From IMG/VR virus record IMGVR_UViG_3300024339_000074, positions 1 to 26,401 of that record: a stretch of DNA of 26,401 nucleotides; one strand, written 5' to 3'. Below are positions 22,205 through 26,401 of this stretch, piece after piece (the stretch's first letter is position 1; every line of letters starts with the position of its first letter). The position numbers and the translations under genes were made by a program. The notes beneath the pieces are model-generated. The model did no database searches. It had not been told where the DNA came from and saw only the letters and a list, made by a program, of their open reading frames with translations. Source of the stretch: a virus.

Positions 22205-23959
22205 ATGTCAGGTACAGTAATTATTACTAAGTTTTCGGATAGCAATAGTGCACCGATTACTAATGCCCTAGCCAAGGCAGAACAAGCCTATTCATATTCA
22301 TCAAACAAATTATGGATAGGAGAATCACAGGTAGGCGGAATTGAAGCCGTAGCTATTGGTGGTGTATTTTTCACAGATCAATTAAAATCAGCTTCAGCAC
22401 AGTTTGGAAGTGTAACAGCAAATCAAGCAATTGTAACAGGTTCTAATAATAAGATTGATTTAATTAACATTGATAACATCACTATCGATGGTAATACAAT
22501 TTCAACAACCAACACTAATGGAACACTAATAGTTGATCCTAATGGTACCGGTTCAATTAGCTTACATGCTAATACAGATGTTGTAGGTAACTTAACAGTA
22601 TCAGGTACAACAACCCTTACTGATCAATTAACAGTAAGCTCAATGAATGTAACAGATCTTACAAATGATCGTGTTATAATTTCAGGGCCTTCTGGTGAAT
22701 TAGAAGATTCAGCTAACTTAACCTTTAATGGTACTACATTAACAATCACCGGTGTTGTTGATGCTGATAACGTAAGAATTGATGGCAATACTATATCAGC
22801 TACTAATGCTGATGGATCAATTACTATTACACCGAATGGAAATGGATATGCCAAAGTTGATGCAGATACTGCATTAATCATTCCTTCTGGTGTTGACGGT
22901 ACGAGACCTAATGCTGCTACAATTGGTAATGCGGCAATTAGATACAATGAAACAACCAATCGATTTGAAGGTGTTGTATCTAATAACTGGACCGGTTTAG
23001 GTGGTGTAGTTGATATCGACCAAGATACATATATTAATGCTGAAGAAGCTACTGATGAAGATACATTAAGATTCTATACGGCCGGTAATCAAGAGTTATA
23101 TATTAATGATAATGGTTTATATGTAACTGAACAGATTACTACTCCAACCGCTAATATTACTACGGCGAATACAACAACTGCAAACATTGGTACAATCACT
23201 GTATCAACTCAAATGGATGTTAATGCAGATGCTAATTTCTCTGCTGGTATTGATGTAACTGCAGGTGATGTTGATATTACAGATAACTTAAATGTTGGTG
23301 GTAATACTGTTGTTGATGGTAACTTAACAGTTAATGGAACAACTACTACTATTGAGTCTACGGTAACAACATTAAATGATCCAGTAATTAAAGTTGGCGC
23401 AGGTTCATCTATTACAGTTGACTTAATTGATCGTGGTGTTAATTTTGACTATGGTGATGGCACAGCAGTTAAGACTGGTTTCTTTGGTTTTGATAATGCA
23501 ACAAATAGATTCTCATATAAACCTATTGTTGATATTACTGATGAAGATTATGTAGCACCTTGGGGTGATGCACAATTCGGTAGCTTATTCTTAAGAGGAA
23601 CACTCGAAGCTGGTGCTAATGGTAATTTAGTTATAACCGATAATGGTATTACATTAACCTCGGGTGATTTAACTATTGCTCCGGCCGGTGGTGATACTAA
23701 TATCACGGGTGACTTAAATGTATCTGCTGCCTTAGAGGTTACTAGTACAACAACACTATCTAATACATTAGATGTTACTGGAGCTACAACATTAAATAAC
23801 ACATTGAATGTTGTTAATGCGGCAGACTTTGATTCAACATTAAATGTTGATGGTACTGTTACATTAAAGAATAATACTTCAATTGGTTCTTCGGGCCAAA
23901 TGGTAATTAATAGTTCTGGTGTTATGACAGCAGGTACTATTGATGGTGGTACTTTCTAA
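22205..23959 (+). CDS. Tail fibre protein with repeated IDGNTIS modules
   Basis: A 584-residue protein with GGAG 8 bases before the ATG. Two copies of an IDGNTIS(T/A)TN..G module ending in PNG.G lie near residues 95-118 and 193-216. Residues ~220-280 hold IPSGVDGTRPNAATIGNAAI RYNETTNRFEGVVSNNWTGL GG, a module common in marine phage fibres. The C-terminal half is a series of short strand repeats (DNLNVGGNTVVDGNLTVNGT; TLSNTLDVTGATTLNNTLNV), as in beta-helical shafts, and the end is GTIDGGTF. No enzyme motif is seen. It is probably a long trimeric fibre or shaft protein, but which fibre of the particle cannot be told. The gene is closed by a hairpin and a terminator. Confidence 0.78.
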   Translation: MSGTVIITKFSDSNSAPITNALAKAEQAYSYSSNKLWIGESQVGGIEAVAIGGVFFTDQLKSASAQFGSVTANQAIVTGSNNKIDLINIDNITIDGNTISTTNTNGTLIVDPNGTGSISLHANTDVVGNLTVSGTTTLTDQLTVSSMNVTDLTNDRVIISGPSGELEDSANLTFNGTTLTITGVVDADNVRIDGNTISATNADGSITITPNGNGYAKVDADTALIIPSGVDGTRPNAATIGNAAIRYNETTNRFEGVVSNNWTGLGGVVDIDQDTYINAEEATDEDTLRFYTAGNQELYINDNGLYVTEQITTPTANITTANTTTANIGTITVSTQMDVNADANFSAGIDVTAGDVDITDNLNVGGNTVVDGNLTVNGTTTTIESTVTTLNDPVIKVGAGSSITVDLIDRGVNFDYGDGTAVKTGFFGFDNATNRFSYKPIVDITDEDYVAPWGDAQFGSLFLRGTLEAGANGNLVITDNGITLTSGDLTIAPAGGDTNITGDLNVSAALEVTSTTTLSNTLDVTGATTLNNTLNVVNAADFDSTLNVDGTVTLKNNTSIGSSGQMVINSSGVMTAGTIDGGTF

Positions 23960-23976
23960 ATAGGAAACCCTATTTA
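23957..23976. repeat. Perfect 8-bp stem hairpin at the end of the fibre gene
   Basis: TAAATAGG (23957-23964), an AAAC loop and CCTATTTA (23969-23976) pair perfectly. The stem begins with the fibre gene's TAA stop. AT-rich and without its own T tract, it more likely protects the 3' end of the mRNA than terminates transcription. Confidence 0.7.
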
Positions 23977-23980
23977 TGTA

Positions 23981-24008
23981 AAAAGGAGCTTAATCGCTCC
24001 TTTTTTTT
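23981..24008 (+). terminator. Rho-independent terminator after the 584-residue fibre gene
   Basis: AAAAGGAGC, a TTAATC loop and GCTCC followed by eight T (24001-24008). The 5-bp core GGAGC/GCTCC (23985-23989 with 23996-24000) is extended by A-T pairs. It ends the transcript just before a new late promoter. Confidence 0.88.
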
Positions 24009-24010
24009 CG

Positions 24011-24018
24011 TATAAATA
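24011..24018 (+). promoter_or_regulatory. T4-type late promoter for the downstream fibre genes
   Basis: An exact TATAAATA two bases after the terminator T run and 52 bases before ATG 24071. The predicted start is near 24024, at the edge of a 20-bp palindrome. Confidence 0.82.
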
Positions 24019-24022
24019 AACC

Positions 24023-24042
24023 TATAAAGTATATACTTTATA
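24023..24042. repeat. 20-bp perfect palindrome at the predicted 5' end of the fibre mRNA
   Basis: TATAAAGT, a central ATAT and ACTTTATA make a perfect inverted repeat (24023-24042). If transcription starts near 24024, the message begins with an 8-bp stem and 4-base loop. Such 5'-terminal stem-loops can stabilise mRNA. It could instead be a binding site for a DNA-binding protein. Confidence 0.72.
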
Positions 24043-24070
24043 TTACATTAAATAACAGAGAACCATACAT

Positions 24071-25810
24071 ATGGCTGGAACACAGATAAAAATTAAACAG
24101 AGTGCTGTTGAAGGGAAAATACCTGTATCGGGATCTCTACAACAAGGCGAATTAGCCTTAAACACATTCGACCAAAAATTATATTCAAAAGACTCTACAG
24201 GATATGTCTTTGAAATTGGTGGATCATCAGGTGCTAATGAGATTATTACAACTGATATTATTGCCACGGCATCTCAAACTAGCTTTCCAGTCTTATACAA
24301 TGTATTATATGATCATGTAAATGTATATTATAATGGTCTTAAATTAGCAGAAGTAGATTTTACAGCAACATCAGGAACCAATGTAATTCTTACAGCAGGT
24401 GCTCTTGTTGGTGATATAGTAACTATTGAGGTTATTAAAGCCTTTAATTTAGTTAATGGTTCTAATGTAAATGAACATGAATTCATTGCAACGTTAGGAC
24501 AAACCACCTTTGTTGTTCCCGATGGTTATAATAAAGCCGCGGATGACATTGATGTATATGTTAATGGTATTAAACTATTAGCTTCTTTAGACTATACTCA
24601 TACCAATGGCACTGATGTTGTATTAACTGATTCAACCGTGGCCGGTGATGAAGTTGTTATTAAGCATATTAAAATTATTGCTTTGGCCAATGTTGTTAAT
24701 GCTTCAGGTGAGAATGCTTCGGCAATCATACCTACAGGCACTACGGTTCAAAGAGATGTATCACCTGATGCTGGTTACCTAAGATTAAATAATACATTAA
24801 ATGTTATTGAATTTTATAATGGGACTACTTGGGTTTCCCTCGGTACCGAAGGTTATACTGATACTAAGATAACTGATCTTATTGCCGCGGCCCCTGCAGC
24901 CCTTGATACATTAAATGAATTAGCCGCGGCACTTGGTAATGATGATGACTTTGCAACAACTGTTACCAATGCATTAGCTGGTAAGGTAGATGACTCACAA
25001 GTTTTAACAGATGTTCCAGCAGGAGCAGTATTCACTGATACTGTTTATAGTCATCCAGCCTCTCATACAATTGCTGAAGTAACTGGCCTTCAAGGTGCAT
25101 TAGATGGTAAGGTTGATGATGCTCAAGTTTTAACTAATGTGCCTTCAGGTGCTTTATTTACTGATACAATATATAGTCATCCTACTAATCATGCCATCTC
25201 GGTTATCACAGGATTACAAACAGCCTTAGATGGTAAGGTAGATGACTCACAAGTTTTAACTGATGTACCTTCTGGTGCTGTATTTACAGACACTGAAACC
25301 ACTACAACGTTGTCTATTGCTACTAATATTCTATCTTATGTAGATGAATTAGGTGCAACAACTAACTTAGATTTATCTCTGTACTTAGATGACACCAACC
25401 TAGCTTACATCGCTAGTGGTGCCTTAAATGGTACTACAGGTATTGCTACATTCACTAGGAGTGATGCTACAACCTTCACAGTTGATTTAAGTGCTTTATT
25501 AGATGATACGAGTGTTACTGTAAACAATACATTAACAAGTACAAGTACAACTGAAGCGTTAAGTGCTAATCAAGGTAAAGTCTTAAAAGGTTTAGCTGAT
25601 GGTCTTGAAACTAGAGTTGCATTAAATGATGCCAAGGTATCTAACGTTGCACATCCTTTAGTTGAAACAGCAGTCCCGGTAGGAGCGGTATTCACTGATA
25701 CAATTTACACACATCCTGCAGCCCATAGTATTTCAGAGGTTACAGGACTTCAAGCAGAATTAGATAACATAAGGGCCGAAGCTGTCGCGATGGCAATTGC
25801 ATTAGGATAA
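24071..25810 (+). CDS. Tail fibre protein with 42-residue tandem repeats
   Basis: A 579-residue protein. The N terminus (KIKQSAVEGKIPVSGSLQQG ELALNTFDQKLYSKDS) is the head module of many phage fibres and probably the attachment end. Two related domains follow (about residues 60-205), each with a VY(Y/V)NG(L/I)KL core and TNGTDVVLTDSTVAGDEVVI-type strands. Residues ~304-409 are tandem 42-residue repeats (GKVDDSQVLTDVPAGAVFTD T.YSHPASHTIAEVTGLQGA LD). A relative recurs near the C terminus (AVPVGAVFTDTIYTHPAAHS ISEVTGLQAELD). The protein stops soon after in a short helix with no separate receptor-binding head. The tip may be a companion product such as the next small gene. No good Shine-Dalgarno sequence precedes the ATG. 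Confidence 0.8.
   Translation: MAGTQIKIKQSAVEGKIPVSGSLQQGELALNTFDQKLYSKDSTGYVFEIGGSSGANEIITTDIIATASQTSFPVLYNVLYDHVNVYYNGLKLAEVDFTATSGTNVILTAGALVGDIVTIEVIKAFNLVNGSNVNEHEFIATLGQTTFVVPDGYNKAADDIDVYVNGIKLLASLDYTHTNGTDVVLTDSTVAGDEVVIKHIKIIALANVVNASGENASAIIPTGTTVQRDVSPDAGYLRLNNTLNVIEFYNGTTWVSLGTEGYTDTKITDLIAAAPAALDTLNELAAALGNDDDFATTVTNALAGKVDDSQVLTDVPAGAVFTDTVYSHPASHTIAEVTGLQGALDGKVDDAQVLTNVPSGALFTDTIYSHPTNHAISVITGLQTALDGKVDDSQVLTDVPSGAVFTDTETTTTLSIATNILSYVDELGATTNLDLSLYLDDTNLAYIASGALNGTTGIATFTRSDATTFTVDLSALLDDTSVTVNNTLTSTSTTEALSANQGKVLKGLADGLETRVALNDAKVSNVAHPLVETAVPVGAVFTDTIYTHPAAHSISEVTGLQAELDNIRAEAVAMAIALG
24980..25300 (+). repeat. 126-bp tandem repeats in the fibre gene
   Basis: Units start at 24980, 25106 and 25232, exactly 126 bases (42 codons) apart; the third is partial. 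The first 29 bases of units 1 and 3 are identical (GGTAAGGTAGATGACTCACA plus 9 more). A diverged copy lies at about 25640-25770, and another in the gene starting at 26140. Confidence 0.88.
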
Positions 25811-25816
25811 TAAGAT

Positions 25817-26140
25817 ATGGCAAATACATTTAAAAGAAAGACTTTAGCAAACATTGATACAACTTTGGTAGCGGTATATACGGTTCCGGCAAGTACAACA
25901 ACAGTAGTTCTTGGTTGCACATTAGCTAACATTTCAAGTTCAAGCATTACTGCAAGTATTAGATTGGTTAACTCGGGTGATGACACGTACATCATTAAAG
26001 ACATTCCTATTCCTTCAGGCTCTTCAGTAGAGGTTATGGCAGGCAATAAAGTAGTAATGGAGCCTAGTGATATTCTACAAGTACAAGGATCCATTATTAA
26101 TTCACTTGATGCTACTTTAAGTATTATGGAGATGGGTTAA
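25817..26140 (+). CDS. Small fibre-cassette structural protein
   Basis: A 107-residue protein with AGGA before ATG 25817, six bases after the fibre gene. The sequence MANTFKRKTLANIDTTLVAV YTVPASTTTVVLGCTLANIS then alternates strands (ASIRLVNSGDDTYIIKDIPI; VEVMAGNKVVMEPSDILQVQ GS), which looks like a single compact beta-sandwich. Small proteins of this pattern (YTVPA.TT...G..LAN) are frequent beside fibre genes of marine T4-like phages. A role as fibre tip, adaptor or capsid/tail decoration is possible; none is proven. The stop overlaps the next ATG (TAATG). Confidence 0.7.
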   Translation: MANTFKRKTLANIDTTLVAVYTVPASTTTVVLGCTLANISSSSITASIRLVNSGDDTYIIKDIPIPSGSSVEVMAGNKVVMEPSDILQVQGSIINSLDATLSIMEMG

Positions 26141-26401
26141 TGCCATACGTAGGTAGAACTCCAACCCCGTCACCGGTTACTATTGATGATATTCCAGCCA
26201 ATAGTATTGATGCATCTAAGATTATTGATGGATCAATTGAAGTATCTGATATTAAAGATAATAGTATTACCGATGCTAAGTTAAATTCAACTAAGTTAGA
26301 CGGCATAGCCGATAGCGCTAATAATTATAGTCATCCAGCTGCTCATACAGTTTCTGAAGTAACAGGTCTTCAAGGTTTACTTGATGGTAAGACAACAGAG
26401 A
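26140..26401 (+). CDS. Tail fibre protein, N-terminal part (cut by window end)
   Basis: ATG 26140 overlaps the previous stop, with GGAGATGGG just upstream as ribosome site. Eighty-seven codons are visible: MPYVGRTPTPSPVTIDDIPA NSIDASKIIDGSIEVSDIKD NSITDAKL, then LDGIADSANNYSHPAAHTVS EVTGLQGLLDGKTTE up to the edge. The N-terminal YVGRTP and repeated DGSI/DNSI..AKI/DAKL pattern are typical of phage fibre starts. The YSHPAAHT.SEVTGLQ segment is the same 42-residue repeat family as in the gene at 24071. The frame is open at the right edge and too short for automatic listing. Confidence 0.8.
   Translation, partial: MPYVGRTPTPSPVTIDDIPANSIDASKIIDGSIEVSDIKDNSITDAKLNSTKLDGIADSANNYSHPAAHTVSEVTGLQGLLDGKTTE

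Noticed and set aside
22624-22959. Minus-strand 111-residue hydrophobic open frame opposite the fibre gene
   Set aside because: Val/Ile-rich antisense of Thr/Asn-rich fibre repeats, with no ribosome site; similar shadows occur under all the fibre genes.
24980-25300. Regular repeats considered as a CRISPR array
   Set aside because: The period is exactly 126 bases in frame, the whole unit is similar rather than alternating repeat and unique spacer, and it codes for a fibre repeat.

Overview
The window is a late (virion) gene region from a T4-like, contractile-tailed phage with AT-rich DNA. The T4-type evidence is the C-terminal end of the gp32 single-stranded DNA-binding protein, the gp4 head-completion nuclease, and a nearly complete baseplate set (gp26, gp51-like, gp54, gp48, gp53, gp27, gp5, gp25, gp6, gp7-like, gp8). 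Copies of TATAAATA, the consensus T4 late promoter, lie between or at the ends of genes. The large DUF4815-type protein, the lysozyme-free gp5 spike and the fibre modules resemble those of marine T4-like phages of cyanobacteria and pelagic bacteria. The host cannot be deduced from the sequence. No tRNA, CRISPR, insertion sequence, integrase or bacterial chromosomal gene is seen, and no stretch over 300 bases lacks a gene.

Layout. Positions 1-348 are the end of gene 32, closed by a strong intrinsic terminator at about 377-400. From 399 to 5058 all genes are on the minus strand. In transcription order they are gp4, an unassigned conserved T4-type protein, gp54 (tube initiator), gp26, a gp51-like frame, and a 642-residue probable tape measure protein. 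The gp26 and gp51-like frames are joined by a perfect T_TTT_TTT slippery heptamer. A -1 frameshift there would make a 292-residue gp26-gp51 fusion, as in the G/GT and E/E+E' tail chaperones of other phages. This is the most notable find in the window.

A 42-bp divergent gap (5059-5100) carries late-promoter-like boxes that face each other. From 5101 to the end all genes are on the plus strand. gp48, gp53, gp27 and gp5 (tube cap, wedge, hub, spike) come first, then gp25, gp6, a gp7-like protein and gp8 (wedge). A 1646-residue DUF4815-type structural protein follows, with a small coiled-coil protein after it. From 19093 to the right edge lies a fibre or host-recognition cassette: three large fibre-like proteins, three small companion proteins, and the start of a fourth fibre gene cut by the window edge. 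Most of these genes abut or overlap by a few bases, as in co-translated operons.

The genes act together in building the tail. The gp27-gp5 hub and spike are capped by gp48 and gp54, which start the tube. The gp26/gp51-type chaperones and the tape measure set tube assembly and length. gp53, gp25, gp6, gp7 and gp8 form the wedges that dock the fibres. gp4 finishes the DNA-filled head. Genes immediately behind TATAAATA-type boxes lack a Shine-Dalgarno sequence. Two of them have the predicted transcript start at, or within a base or two of, the ATG.
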